Assembly: GCA_903900265.1 (NCBI GenBank)
Contig: CAIUMM010000075.1
Location: 1-64,000, forward strand
Source: an uncultured Pseudomonadota bacterium
GTDB taxonomy: Bacteria; Myxococcota_A; UBA796; SXON01
Direction of reading: 5' to 3'
DNA: 64,000 nucleotides
Under the pieces are notes generated by a model. That model saw nothing but the letters and a program-made list of their open reading frames with translations, had not been told where the DNA came from and made no database searches. The stretch's first letter is position 1, and every line of letters starts with the position of its first letter. Shown one piece after another: positions 51,601-59,578 of this stretch. A program made the translations under genes and the position numbers.

Positions 51601-54600
51601 GCCGCGTTCAACTCCTGCCGCCCCGCGTCGGTCTCTGCCTTGGTCGCGGCGATGGTGCCGCTCAAGCCTTCGATCTTGGCTTCGCTCTGCGTGGTGTCTT
51701 CGGTCGCGGTCTCTGTACGTTTGCGGTGACCTTCTACGGTGGTCGTGGCACGGTCGGCGTTCTGCTGTGTGTCGGTCGCGGCCTCGCCGGTCTTTTTGAA
51801 GCCCTCCTGAATCTTCGAGGCGCCAGCCTTGGCGCTGCCCCCGGAGGAGCTCAGACTCGATGGGATCAGCCCGCACATCTCAAAGAAACCGGTGATGAAG
51901 CCAGTGACCGTTCCCATCACGCCGCCGGTGGTGGTGCCGAGCTCGCCGCCTTTGGTCGACTGCTCGCCGATCTTCTGGTCGGCCTTCTGTTGGTTCTGTT
52001 CTTTCTGTTGGAGTTCGGTCTTTTGACCCTGAACCTGGGTCTTGTTGGCGTCGATCAGCGATTGTTCGGAGTCCAACGCGGCCCGCTCGATGGTCGCTTG
52101 TGCCTTCAGGCCCTCGTTGGTCCTTGCCGATCCGCGCAGCAGCACGATCTCGGCGTCATAGGCCTCCCAGCTTGCGTTCGCCGAGTCGAGGATGCTCTCG
52201 GAGGAAACGGGAGGATCGGTGAGCTGCGTGGTGGAGATGTGCTGCTGGTCGAAGTTGGCCAGCCGCTCTTTCAGCTTCTGCTGTTGCTCGGCCACCCAGC
52301 TTTGGGTGGCCTGATCGAAGCCGCTGTTGCCTTGCTCGTCCATCCCGGCGACCCCGCCGGAGATCACGTTGGTGACGCGATCCATGGCGCTCACGGTCTT
52401 CTCTTTGCCGCTCTCGTCGGTCACGGTTTGGGAGAGCAGGCCGTTCAGCGCCCCGACCACCGGCTTGTTCGCTGCTCCGGTGTAGCCGCCGGTGCCCTGA
52501 TGACCGTAGGCGTTGGCCTCAACTTGGTCTCCGGCCAGATTGTCGCGATTGGCCATGCCGCGCACGGTCTGCTCGGCGCCGCTGCCAATCCCTGATTCGC
52601 GGAACCACTGGGCTACGCCGCGCCGCGCGGCGGGCGGCGCAGGTTTGCTGTCCCCGCCTGCTTGATCGCCCCAGTCGAGGCGCTTGACCACCGGGAGCTC
52701 GTTGTAGTTCTCGAGCTTGCGGCCGGTGCCAACCTTCAGCGGGTTGGTGGTGCCTGCGGTCGCCTGTGTGTCGTAGTATTCGGTGTGGCTGTCGCCCTGA
52801 CGCGTGCGGTCCTGCTTGTTGCGGGCCCGATCGCGCTGACTTTGTGCTTCGCGCCCGGAGATCTGACCGGAGGTCTCGCGCTCGCGGATCGCGTTGACCT
52901 TCCCTGTGTACGCCGCTTCGTGGTCGTTGTGTCCACTCTCCGTGAGCGTGCGGCCGTCGGTGGTCTTCTGTTGGTTGGCGCCGATATCATTTTTGAGTCG
53001 CTCTTTGATCGCTTGGATCTTCGGCGTGCCGTAGAGGTCAGGGCGATCGGTGATCGCCTGTGCGTTCGGCGCCTTGGGCGTGTTCATCGCCCGGGTGATG
53101 TTGCGCTGGATCTCGGCTGGGTTCTTCCCGTACAGGCCGTCGGCGTTGGCGTGCTGCGCGAGCTGCTGGGCCATGCTTTGACCGGTGGACTTGACTAAGG
53201 GACCTTCAGGGCTGTAGATCGCGGCCACGAAGTGATCCTGGCGACCTTGGGTTTTCTTGCCGTTCCAGTCGGTGTGTTCGTAACCCTTCGGGTTGTTTTG
53301 GGTGTCATGCCTGTAGGTTTTGTCGAAGCCGAGTCGGTCGGCCATCTCGTGGGCGCCATGGACGCCGCGGCTGTCCTCGAGCTTGGTCACGCCCTGGACG
53401 CCGCGCGGGCTGACCGTGCCACGCTCATGCAGCGCGCTCTCGGTCGTGACGCGCACAGCGGCGTTGTCGTGAACGCCGGTCTGGAAGTCCTTGTCGGTCG
53501 AGAACTCTTTGAGGCGACGCTCGGCCTGCGTCATTTGGCGGGCCAGCTCCACGTCGGTAGGGGCGTTCGACTTCTCCAGTTGGCGGCGTAGGGCCTTGCG
53601 CTCACCCTTGTTGGCGTCGTCCCAGAAGTCCGGATCGGTCGCCCGCTTACGAATGTCGGCGCGGGTGCGCTGTCCGTTCTCGACATGCGAGGTGGCGGTG
53701 CTGCCACCGGACAAGCCTTTGCCTTCGTTGTTTGCAGCCATCGCCTTGCGGTTCTCTGCGAGGTTGCGCATCACGCGCTCGCGGTTGTCCGCCCGGGCCG
53801 TTTTTTGGTCGGCCTTCTTGTTGTGACGCTCGGCCGTTCGTTCAGAGACCGCGTTCGGATCGATGTCCTGCATCGCGCGAAGCTGCTCGCGGGAGCCGAA
53901 CTTGTTGCCCCGGGCGGCCTTGGTCATGCCCATCGCTTCGTCGCGCTGTTGGCGCACCCTGCCCATGCCCTCGTGCGCGTCTTGGTGCCCAACGACCGCG
54001 TTGCCCAGCTTGCCAAGGCGAGACTTCCACGTGCTCTTTTTCTGACCGGCTGCCGAACCGTCCACGTGGGGCGGCGGGTGGCCTTCGGTGTGGGGTGCGG
54101 GTCCGCCGGTTTTGGTTTGGAGCTTTCCCGCCAGCTTGTTGCCGCGGCGCGCCGTAAAGTCGGACGACCAGTCGGTCATCATGTCTTTCAGCTTTTCGGC
54201 GCGCTTCGCCTGAGTCTCCGGATCGGCGTCGCCGACGGCGATCTGCACGGCGCGCGCGATCACGAGGATCAGCCGCATCGCGTTCAGGCCCAGTCCGACG
54301 ACGGTGTTGATCTCGCCGAGCAGCAGCCCCCACTTGGCCGCCAGCGCCACGAAGGGGATCAGCGCCGGGCAGATGAAGGAGAGGATAAAGCCGGCTGCCG
54401 CGACGATCAGACAGACGGTCGACAGCAGCCCGATGATGTTGTTCAGGCCTTCGAGGATGTTGAGCACCCCCTCGAGGCGATCGATCCAGTCGCTGTCTCC
54501 ACTGAGCAGCTTGTCGAGTCCGCCCCCGACCTTGCCGCCGATGCCCTTGACGATGGTCTCTTGCCACCACTCCTTGGGATCGTAGGCGATCTGCGCCATC

Positions 54601-56231
54601 GCGATGAAGCCGGCGGCGTACGGGATCTTGGACGTCGCTTTGTTGAGCACCACGTCGACCATGGCGGCCTGAGCGCCCTGTGTTCCGCCCTGCGCGGCGC
54701 CGCTGAGCAGCGCCGTTCCGACCAACGACGCCGAATCTGCGACGTCAGGCGTACCGGCGCCCTGCACTTGCGAACCCGCGGCCTTCCACGAGTCGTGCCA
54801 GGCTTTTTCTTGGGCGTACTTGGCGAGCGGCCCCGCTGCGAGCTCACCATAGCCGCCGGGTCCGTGTGCTTTGGGCGCATTTTGCGCGGCGCCGCCCGCT
54901 GCGGGGCCTGCCGGTGCGTTGCCACTGCCCTTGGCGCCTTCCGCCTGTTTGGCGCCGCCCTTTTGGGTGCCCGGGTCCTTCGGTGCCGGGCGGGTGTCTG
55001 CGGGGCGCGGCGGCTTCGGCCCGTTCTCGCCGCGATTCCGGGCGTCCCCCGTCATGTGGTTCAGCGCCGCGGGGGTGGGCTTGCCTTGCGCGTCGCACGC
55101 GAGGTGCTCGCCCTTGGGCCCGGTGATGTAGTGCCCGCCTTTGCCGTCGCTGTGCAGCTCGGTCTCGGTGCCGTCGGGGAGGGTGATGGTCTTCGTGTCC
55201 CCCGGTTCGGGATTGGGGCCTGGCTTGCGCTCGGCGATCCCTGTCGCGCTCATCGTCGCTGTGGTTTCATCTTCTGCGCTCGCTTCGGCGATCTCCGGGG
55301 TCTCTCCGCGCATGACGTCGTGCGCCACCGCCTCGGCCTCGACCTCGCGCGCGTCCGAAGGCATCGACACAGCCACGCCGTCGACCTCGCCCCCGCCGCC
55401 TGTGCGGCCATCGCCGCGCAGATTTTGCAGTACGTGGGTCAGCTCGTGCGCGAGCAGGTGCATGCCGCGCTCGGTGTCGGGCGCGAACTGCCCCGGTCCA
55501 AACCAGATCTCCGTGCCCATCGTGTACGCTGCGGCGTCGATCGCCGTTGCGGCGGCTTGGGCCGCGCCGTCGGTGTGGATCTTGACCGACCCGAAGTCGG
55601 CTCCGCCAAAGCGTGCCTCAAGCTCGGCTTTCAAGCTCCCGGGCAGGCGTTGTCCCCCCGACTGCGAAGCCGCGTCGAGCGCGCGCTGGGCGCCGCCGGA
55701 TCCTCCGCCGTCCTGACCTGTGGGTCGCCGCGCGAGCACGCTGTCAACGGTGTTGGACCACACGTCTTGCCCGAAGGTCTCTCCGCCGGAGTCGACGTCG
55801 CCTTGAGGCCCGAGCGCGAGCAGCTCGGGTGCCCAAGGATCGGCGCCGGGGCCGTCGGAGAGCACGGAAGCGAGGCGGTCGTTTCCGAACGCGCTGAACA
55901 CGTCGTCGCCCACATGCACGCCCGCCGCGCCGAGGGCGAGGACCGAGTGGATCAGGCTCTCCGGACCGACCTCGTCAGACCCGGACATGGCTCCGCCTGT
56001 AGCGTTGCCCAGCGCGCCATTGAGCGCCGCCGACACCACGCGATTGCCGAACAGCATGTTGGCGTGCGCCGCAAACGCAGCGTGAGGCTCCTGCGCGCGG
56101 GGCGCGACGGCTTGCGAGGCTTCGTTTTCACGTGCGTAAGCTTGCGACGAAAGCCGGGAAGCCTTCGATTCGGGCAGAGCGGAACGTGTGAACCGTTGGC
56201 GGACGGACCGCGACGGGGAACGCTTGGACAT
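45660..56231 (-). CDS. Giant protein with two eCIS-core (DUF4157) domains and annexin-like repeats
   Basis: This is a single unbroken frame of 3523 codons. Unit 1: an eCIS-core domain (about 195-272) with LKAELEARFGGADFGSVKIHT, a MGTEIWFGPGQF segment and H262-E-L-T-H266; then Pro/Gly-rich linkers, long hydrophobic helices near 545-680 (GFIAMAQIAYD, LLSTVCLIVAAAGFILSFICP), polar Arg/Gln-rich stretches, and helical coil to about 1600. Unit 2: a second eCIS-core domain (about 1635-1725) with VRSRMGAAFGEDFADVKVHVG and H1711-E-L-Q-H1715; then Gly/Asn-rich linkers and long coiled-coil-like helices. Annexin-like repeats with GTDE-type loops occur around 2545-2960, then hydrophobic Ala/Gly helices (about 3075-3160) and a beta-hairpin-like tail (TDGMVATLKDRTITT ... 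DGTLTRIDPDGSYKTM). eCIS-core proteins are usually cargo or accessory proteins of contractile injection systems, and HExxH suggests a peptidase. Function here is inferred; no eCIS structural genes are in view. Confidence 0.8.
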   Translation of the reverse strand: MSKRSPSRSVRQRFTRSALPESKASRLSSQAYARENEASQAVAPRAQEPHAAFAAHANMLFGNRVVSAALNGALGNATGGAMSGSDEVGPESLIHSVLALGAAGVHVGDDVFSAFGNDRLASVLSDGPGADPWAPELLALGPQGDVDSGGETFGQDVWSNTVDSVLARRPTGQDGGGSGGAQRALDAASQSGGQRLPGSLKAELEARFGGADFGSVKIHTDGAAQAAATAIDAAAYTMGTEIWFGPGQFAPDTERGMHLLAHELTHVLQNLRGDGRTGGGGEVDGVAVSMPSDAREVEAEAVAHDVMRGETPEIAEASAEDETTATMSATGIAERKPGPNPEPGDTKTITLPDGTETELHSDGKGGHYITGPKGEHLACDAQGKPTPAALNHMTGDARNRGENGPKPPRPADTRPAPKDPGTQKGGAKQAEGAKGSGNAPAGPAAGGAAQNAPKAHGPGGYGELAAGPLAKYAQEKAWHDSWKAAGSQVQGAGTPDVADSASLVGTALLSGAAQGGTQGAQAAMVDVVLNKATSKIPYAAGFIAMAQIAYDPKEWWQETIVKGIGGKVGGGLDKLLSGDSDWIDRLEGVLNILEGLNNIIGLLSTVCLIVAAAGFILSFICPALIPFVALAAKWGLLLGEINTVVGLGLNAMRLILVIARAVQIAVGDADPETQAKRAEKLKDMMTDWSSDFTARRGNKLAGKLQTKTGGPAPHTEGHPPPHVDGSAAGQKKSTWKSRLGKLGNAVVGHQDAHEGMGRVRQQRDEAMGMTKAARGNKFGSREQLRAMQDIDPNAVSERTAERHNKKADQKTARADNRERVMRNLAENRKAMAANNEGKGLSGGSTATSHVENGQRTRADIRKRATDPDFWDDANKGERKALRRQLEKSNAPTDVELARQMTQAERRLKEFSTDKDFQTGVHDNAAVRVTTESALHERGTVSPRGVQGVTKLEDSRGVHGAHEMADRLGFDKTYRHDTQNNPKGYEHTDWNGKKTQGRQDHFVAAIYSPEGPLVKSTGQSMAQQLAQHANADGLYGKNPAEIQRNITRAMNTPKAPNAQAITDRPDLYGTPKIQAIKERLKNDIGANQQKTTDGRTLTESGHNDHEAAYTGKVNAIRERETSGQISGREAQSQRDRARNKQDRTRQGDSHTEYYDTQATAGTTNPLKVGTGRKLENYNELPVVKRLDWGDQAGGDSKPAPPAARRGVAQWFRESGIGSGAEQTVRGMANRDNLAGDQVEANAYGHQGTGGYTGAANKPVVGALNGLLSQTVTDESGKEKTVSAMDRVTNVISGGVAGMDEQGNSGFDQATQSWVAEQQQKLKERLANFDQQHISTTQLTDPPVSSESILDSANASWEAYDAEIVLLRGSARTNEGLKAQATIERAALDSEQSLIDANKTQVQGQKTELQQKEQNQQKADQKIGEQSTKGGELGTTTGGVMGTVTGFITGFFEMCGLIPSSLSSSGGSAKAGASKIQEGFKKTGEAATDTQQNADRATTTVEGHRKRTETATEDTTQSEAKIEGLSGTIAATKAETDAGRQELNAASQDIEQRIAAMEAGKQEELARSQSAQGITGGWADEHSQARGGEESAGEEELVKIEQEAEELNKKAAEEGEAVSGTAFASLAGPAPVRAPTVTADAFSQGAPLPEAVRSRMGAAFGEDFADVKVHVGSQAADATAGFNARAFAFGSDVLFGAGQFNPGTASGDRLIAHELQHVVQQRQGPKGVAQKGLKLGGIGGFAELDADRVANQIVDRLHGSATRNGDTTAPRRGRDPEARQNTPETPGAGGQPGGTNLSRGRADENGESGPSIRLSGNLNIGGVQIGGSLRASENGVRASANAHGNVAGVPVSAQVDNDGASVQIGQDGERNAGRNAGRGHAPGAEHGGHGKPGEGGPRGPAGAERGPGGAENAHERRAAPNGERSKGHGAGGAGGPAAARPEGHEKANGALRAKGAANVDASRTQGGNNERGHGPGQNKGATPSVLQSGNPDVAALGGPVAEVMNAVDSAKSALFGEPPVVPGRRELPRLEAGNVRLPKDQDQQLRKATGLTANQHRQAISLETDHVRDEVKALQDDAGRYGVEEKTALSTEIASRTGECQATADQALAGIAGAFSDARKQVTDAVAAAKANIDAGAAAAQSTLDAALPVGKAALVNAYDTGKKALSELKSRWVEPFDTMVDTASLKFGEEAAAASAELAAQKTDILRAWPTSGGDALTNAENEARRNAASRGIDQAVADFKNGGKAKADAIIAQKPLYQKQVTDAVTPVEQQLEQLRQQGEAALDAAHAQATSQIAADRATANAQIDGAHATATGSLDSSEKASKGQVSAAHGRLGSDIQAAQLGADTQIDAAAAGLGERYAVWMDGVLGGVPKDQPMQKKTADEYLGKKRQEMARFHQQVLDELLGVCDNARTALNGTITTSNDNIRALGESGAGSARTAADGQIHAVQDAAGTFAQSMTLVSGAVDGAIQRHVAPIAQTVAGRVAETETSLQRQKATAEQTILGQATAYGAELRGQIGSMVQKLTPMADAAAQRVRPELVQRAEKVFKACKGLGTDENMLNDGLRGLTALGGRALENSVWPDLHQAEGGMRAFINDDVSGTDRDIATAYLSGNTALGAKLELNNSLHWYGDDEAQIEKVLRELSPEDRKAMQDLPGWSEVRANLCDDLGGTDLDVTKALLAGNTARADAYRLRDKINEARNDGDPDALHKALEGVDPEQLAAVQQEFHNIQNKVDPEATNVPAIDPKDAANELSAYSTRHIQGTADLQGANKNLAEALAVKGRESDEASIHRFEVERGREGGPEQEGLEKALYANPRLQEQLHDPDPQVRAKAQQEQAARESRIREGYATAYGNGNANAMQDAMGKMYAGDDHADVRQRMVQNMLSDGTNTPRVAADSIYLNAKAKTGTDEAAVKRALTGMRPDEVQETSRVYAEKHGNGDATAMAKDLGVVERNPDGTRKEDGDHSGWGSELSGDDRREVEELMMGDARYQTPQQQLALARLQKDWTVGDESTMIGRGLLSGTNEREDLDRNFKRMEAAAAQMNPDGTFKGATPEEQKQNQLAFERAAGDAGINATNYRAAGDRTAGYITTAIAVVGAVVITAATFGAGAPAGMGLIAAAGAGATGLASMGTNYALKGGRYGWEQGVTDLALTAVTAATAGAGASLEVMNGGGGVLANFSGISSAAGKQVVGQTLTGLGTGLVNGAASAALTDGTWDHGFSKGMQTVGANAGKQAVVEGVSAAVSTGIDESAWGKAQEHKNLLQSSLARGASEGIAGSTSTAAGIGVDAARGKYKGDVGDAAQTIATEGGKQFVAGTAGSAVGKAYVAPWAKARQQEAAGSSSTVNSPDAPIQSPETTQTPVSNTGATLEGNTDGMVATLKDRTITTSANGAVSKHNDGTKEVRNNDGTLTRIDPDGSYKTMLPDGTIVLETAGGDRAQITKDGEYVQLGPDGKPLHADAKENGEGPGPSLRQREDALVNKLEALIEAKRISQDDAMRVIDAGDINAQEAALTALANAARK

Positions 56232-56254
56232 TCGCTTACCGACCTCGACTCGGG

Positions 56255-56260
56255 ATGATA
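56255..56260 (-). promoter_or_regulatory. Likely -10 (TATCAT) of the giant gene
   Basis: TATCAT on the minus strand lies 23 nt before the ATG 56231. A palindrome sits just upstream of it (56270-56279). No strong -35 match is seen. Confidence 0.4.
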
Positions 56261-56269
56261 CCAGCTTCC

Positions 56270-56279
56270 TGACCGGTCA
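56270..56279. promoter_or_regulatory. 10-bp perfect palindrome, possible operator
   Basis: TGACCGGTCA is self-complementary. It falls in the spacer upstream of the proposed -10 of the giant gene, in the AT-richer divergent region shared with the gene pair to the right. Confidence 0.35.
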
Positions 56280-56386
56280 GCCATTGTCGATTGGTAGTTC
56301 GGGAAAGTTTCCTGTAGCTCTGTTTGTATGGGATTTTTTTGTGCTCCAAGCGCGCGTGCGCCGGTGGGTTACATGGCGGGCGGAAT

Positions 56387-57076
56387 TTGAGCCGCTTGCC
56401 CACTCCCGATCCATCGCTCGCCCCCGACCGCCTCGATGACGAAGGCGTAGCTGACTCGCCGGACAGCGAGCTGGACGACGAGCAGGACTCCGGGCCCTTT
56501 CTGGCGCGCCTTGTGTTGGAGAGCGAGCTGCTGGAAACCGGGCGCGCTGCCCCGGCCGGCATCCACCTCACGCTGTGGGGACCGGACTGTGTGGGTCTGG
56601 ATGCGTGGTCTTTGGGGTTGATGTGGGGTTGGACGGATCCCGAGCTCGCGGACCTGCGGGACAGCGAGGAGCAGTTTGTTTTGGTGCTTCAAACGCCGGG
56701 ACCACGCTGGGGTGAGGCGACCGCCGAAGTGTTGGTCAGCCTGCTGGTTGCGCTGCGCCCCGATGAGGCGGTGAACGCTACGCCTGAGCAGTTTGTGCGT
56801 GCGTTGGGCCTGCCTGCGCCGCTCGCCGAAGAGCGTGGGTTGCGTGAGGCGCAGCGGGCGCTGCGGCGGGTGTTCGGGCTACGGGATCCGCTGTTTGGAA
56901 CGGGCCGTATTCCTGGGCCGGATGAGCCTTCCTCGCCGATTCCCATGTACGTCGACACACAGATGGATCCCGCAGCGGTCAACGGATTGCTCCCCGGATC
57001 TGCAGCGCTTGTGGATGAATATTCCGAGATGCCCACGTTGGTCCGGTTGAAGTGGCCGGCCGAGGGAGACGAATGA
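56387..57076 (+). CDS. Protein of unknown function, coupled to TPR protein
   Basis: The frame is open from TTG 56324, but TTG 56387 (MSRLPTPDPSLAPDRL) is a more natural start; neither has a strong ribosome site, so the N-terminus is uncertain. The 229-residue product has an acidic head (DDEGVADSPDSELDDEQDSG), then GPFLARLVLESELLE, GIHLTLWGPDCVGLDAWSLGLMWGWT, VLVSLLVALRPDEAVNATPEQFVRALGL and IPMYVDTQMDPAAVNGLLPGSAALVDEYSEM. It is soluble and no family is recognised. Its stop overlaps the TPR gene (ATGA). It is divergent from the giant eCIS-core gene. Confidence 0.6.
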   Translation: MSRLPTPDPSLAPDRLDDEGVADSPDSELDDEQDSGPFLARLVLESELLETGRAAPAGIHLTLWGPDCVGLDAWSLGLMWGWTDPELADLRDSEEQFVLVLQTPGPRWGEATAEVLVSLLVALRPDEAVNATPEQFVRALGLPAPLAEERGLREAQRALRRVFGLRDPLFGTGRIPGPDEPSSPIPMYVDTQMDPAAVNGLLPGSAALVDEYSEMPTLVRLKWPAEGDE

Positions 57077-58107
57077 GCGACACCCGCCCGGCGTTGCGCG
57101 AACGCATCGCGCTCGCCCATGCAGCTGCCGACGCGGTCGCTGAAGCGCGCTTGCAAGCCGAGCTCGCGACCGCTGAGACGGCGATGGGCGCGTTGCCTGA
57201 GGCGATCACGGCCCTGGATCGTGCCGCCGCGCTGTTTCAGCTCGCGGGGCGGGGGGCCGACGAGGCCCGCGCCCGCTACGGGCTGTCGTTGTTGCTGTGG
57301 AAGCAGCGCGCCGGAAGCACCTTGGCGCTGCGGCATCTGGAAGACGCCGAGGCCATCGCGCGTCGCGTCGGTGACTTGTCGCTGCTCGGCAAGATCCTCG
57401 ACCGCAAGGCGGGCATGGCGCTCGCCGCTCAGGCATACCCCGAGGCGGCGCGCTTGCTGAACGACGTGGCTTCGCTGCGGGAGAGCATCGGAGACCACGA
57501 CGGCCGCTTGGACGCGATCCGCCGCATGGCCTCGGTCGCTTCGCTGATGGGAGACCCAAAGCGCGCTTTTGAGCTACTGTCCGAGGGGATGGTCGACGCC
57601 GAAGCCGGGCAGGCCGAGCTGCTGCGCGCGCGGTTGGAGCTCAACCTGCTGGCGCGCGGGGCGCGCGCGGTGGGGCCGCGCCAGCCGCTGGATCCCAAGA
57701 TGGCTGGCGTTCGCGCCGAGCCGCTGAGCGTGCTGGTCGCTGACGCGGTGGCGCTCGGGGACCACGGCGCTGCGGGCTACATCCGGCTGCAGATGGCGGC
57801 GGACGCCAACCTTGGCGGTCGCTACGACGAAGGCGGCACCTACTCGGAGAGCGCTCGTCAGGACGCGCTCCAGTGCCGGGACCCGATGCTGTACCTGCTG
57901 GCGTGCTTGTCGATCGCCGAGGTGCGGGAGAAGCTCGGAGACCGCGTTGGCGTGTTGACCATCTTGTTCACCTGCAAAGCGACGCTTCAGGACCTGCTCG
58001 GCGAGGCCGCGGCCAAGCCGGTGCTGGGTGTGGTGCACAGCGTCGAGCAGCGCTGGGGTGCCGAGGTGTTTGAGGCGGCGATGGTGGAGTACCGCGCGCA
58101 GTTCTGA
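57073..58107 (+). CDS. TPR-type helical repeat protein
   Basis: This 344-residue protein has at least four TPR-like helix pairs: AHAAADAVAEARLQAELATAETAMGALPEAITALDRAAALFQ, ALRHLEDAEAIARRVGDLSLLGKILDRKAGMALAA, EAARLLNDVASLRESIGDHDGRLDAIRRMASVASLMG and LYLLACLSIAEVREKLGDRVGVLTILFTC. It resembles scaffold or chaperone-like TPR proteins. Its partner gene is directly upstream. Both lie divergent to the giant gene, so an assembly or chaperone role for that protein is possible but untested. Confidence 0.7.
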   Translation: MSDTRPALRERIALAHAAADAVAEARLQAELATAETAMGALPEAITALDRAAALFQLAGRGADEARARYGLSLLLWKQRAGSTLALRHLEDAEAIARRVGDLSLLGKILDRKAGMALAAQAYPEAARLLNDVASLRESIGDHDGRLDAIRRMASVASLMGDPKRAFELLSEGMVDAEAGQAELLRARLELNLLARGARAVGPRQPLDPKMAGVRAEPLSVLVADAVALGDHGAAGYIRLQMAADANLGGRYDEGGTYSESARQDALQCRDPMLYLLACLSIAEVREKLGDRVGVLTILFTCKATLQDLLGEAAAKPVLGVVHSVEQRWGAEVFEAAMVEYRAQF

Positions 58108-58157
58108 GCCGTCCGGCTCGGGGCTCCTCCGCCTGCTGCGGAACTACGCGCGCAGAA

Positions 58158-59495
58158 TCACTCCAGCGCGTTTCGGAGCATCAGGCACCGTTGTAGCCGC
58201 AGCCCGGCGCCTTCTTCCGGCGTGCTCGTGGGGCACAGCGCCCCCCGAAATCCGTGGCGCTCCGCCTCGCGCATCCGCGCGATCGGCTGGCTGACACCCC
58301 GCAGCTCGCCGACGAGGCCGATCTCGCCGAACACCAGCAGGTCTTGGGGGACGACCTGCCCTGAGTAGCTGCTGTGGATCGCGACCGCGACGGCCAGATC
58401 GACGGCCGGCTCGGTGATGCGCACCCCCCCGGCGACGCTGACGAACACGTCGTGATCGGAGAGCGGCAGCCCAGATTTTCCGAGCACGGCCAGCAACAGG
58501 GACAGACGCTGACGGTCGATGCCGACGGCGGTGCGGCTGGGGGTGGGGTTGGTCTCCGAGCCGACCAGCGCTTGGACCTCGACGAGCAGCGGGCGGGTGC
58601 CCTCCATCGCGCAGGTCACGACCGTTCCGGGGGCGCCCAACGCGCGCTCTTTCAACAGGCGCGCGGAGGCGTCTGGCACCTCGACGAGGCCATCCTCGCG
58701 CATCTCGAACATGCCGATCTCGCCGGTAGAACCGAATCGGTTCTTGGTGGCGCGCAGCACGCGGAGCGCCGAGGAGCCGTCGCCCTCAAAGTACAGCACG
58801 GTGTCGACCAGATGCTCGAGGGCGCGCGGCCCCGCGAGGTTGCCATCTTTGGTGACGTGGCCGACCAGAAACGTGGCGATGTCTCTGCCTTTGGCGAGGG
58901 CCATCGCCGCTGCGGCGACCTCGCGCACCTGCGAGATCCCGCCGGGGACCCCGTCCAGTTCGGGGTTGTGTAGGGTCTGCACCGAGTCCAGCACGAGGAT
59001 TTTGGGCTGCACCTGCTCCACCGCGTCTCGCACCGCGGCCAGCGAGGTGTCGGCTAAGAGGTACAGCTCGTCCGAGGCGATTCCGAGGCGGTCTGCGCGG
59101 AGCCGGATCTGCCGCGCGCTCTCCTCTCCCGAGACGTAGAGCACGCGGATGCCGCGGGTGGCAAAGCGGGCCATCGCGATCAGCAGCAGCGTGGACTTGC
59201 CCACGCCGGGGTCGCCCCCCAAGAGCACGAGGCTGCCGGTGACCAACCCGCCGCCCAGCACGCGGTCGAGCTCGCCGATCCCCACGCGCAGCCGGACCTC
59301 CCCGCCGTCGCCGAGCGAAACCTCGGTCATCGGCAGCGCGAGGCTGCTCCCTGCACGCCGCGGCTTTGCGGTGCCCGCGCCTACGACCTCCTCCACGAGG
59401 CTGTTCCAAGCGCTGCACTCCGGGCACCGGCCCATCCACGTGGCAGCGACGTGCGCGCATTGCTGGCACACGTACCTCGACCTTTGCTTTGCCAA
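58158..59495 (-). CDS. radA: DNA repair protein RadA/Sms
   Basis: The TTG start at 59495 has AAGGAG 5-6 nt upstream. This 445-residue protein has the N-terminal zinc finger C10-x2-C13 and C24-x2-C27, a RecA-like ATPase with GGDPGVGKSTLLL (Walker A at 94-101), KILVLDSVQT as Walker B and the family-specific KNRFGSTGEIG motif, and a C-terminal Lon-protease-like domain (SGLPLSDHDVFVSVAGGVRITEPAVDLAVAVAI). It is a branched-DNA helicase acting in recombination. Confidence 0.95.
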   Translation of the reverse strand: MAKQRSRYVCQQCAHVAATWMGRCPECSAWNSLVEEVVGAGTAKPRRAGSSLALPMTEVSLGDGGEVRLRVGIGELDRVLGGGLVTGSLVLLGGDPGVGKSTLLLIAMARFATRGIRVLYVSGEESARQIRLRADRLGIASDELYLLADTSLAAVRDAVEQVQPKILVLDSVQTLHNPELDGVPGGISQVREVAAAAMALAKGRDIATFLVGHVTKDGNLAGPRALEHLVDTVLYFEGDGSSALRVLRATKNRFGSTGEIGMFEMREDGLVEVPDASARLLKERALGAPGTVVTCAMEGTRPLLVEVQALVGSETNPTPSRTAVGIDRQRLSLLLAVLGKSGLPLSDHDVFVSVAGGVRITEPAVDLAVAVAIHSSYSGQVVPQDLLVFGEIGLVGELRGVSQPIARMREAERHGFRGALCPTSTPEEGAGLRLQRCLMLRNALE

Positions 59496-59578
59496 TCGGA
59501 CTCCTTTCGTGCGGTTTCTTGGTCATCCGTTCAGTAACCCGAACGAAAACTCGCGCAACCGCAGCGAAAGAAATCAGC

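Noticed and set aside
53685..56258. 857-codon plus-strand frame antisense to the giant gene
   Set aside because: Composition is Arg/Val/Gly shadow with no domain. The minus-strand frame carries eCIS-core motifs and normal codon use.
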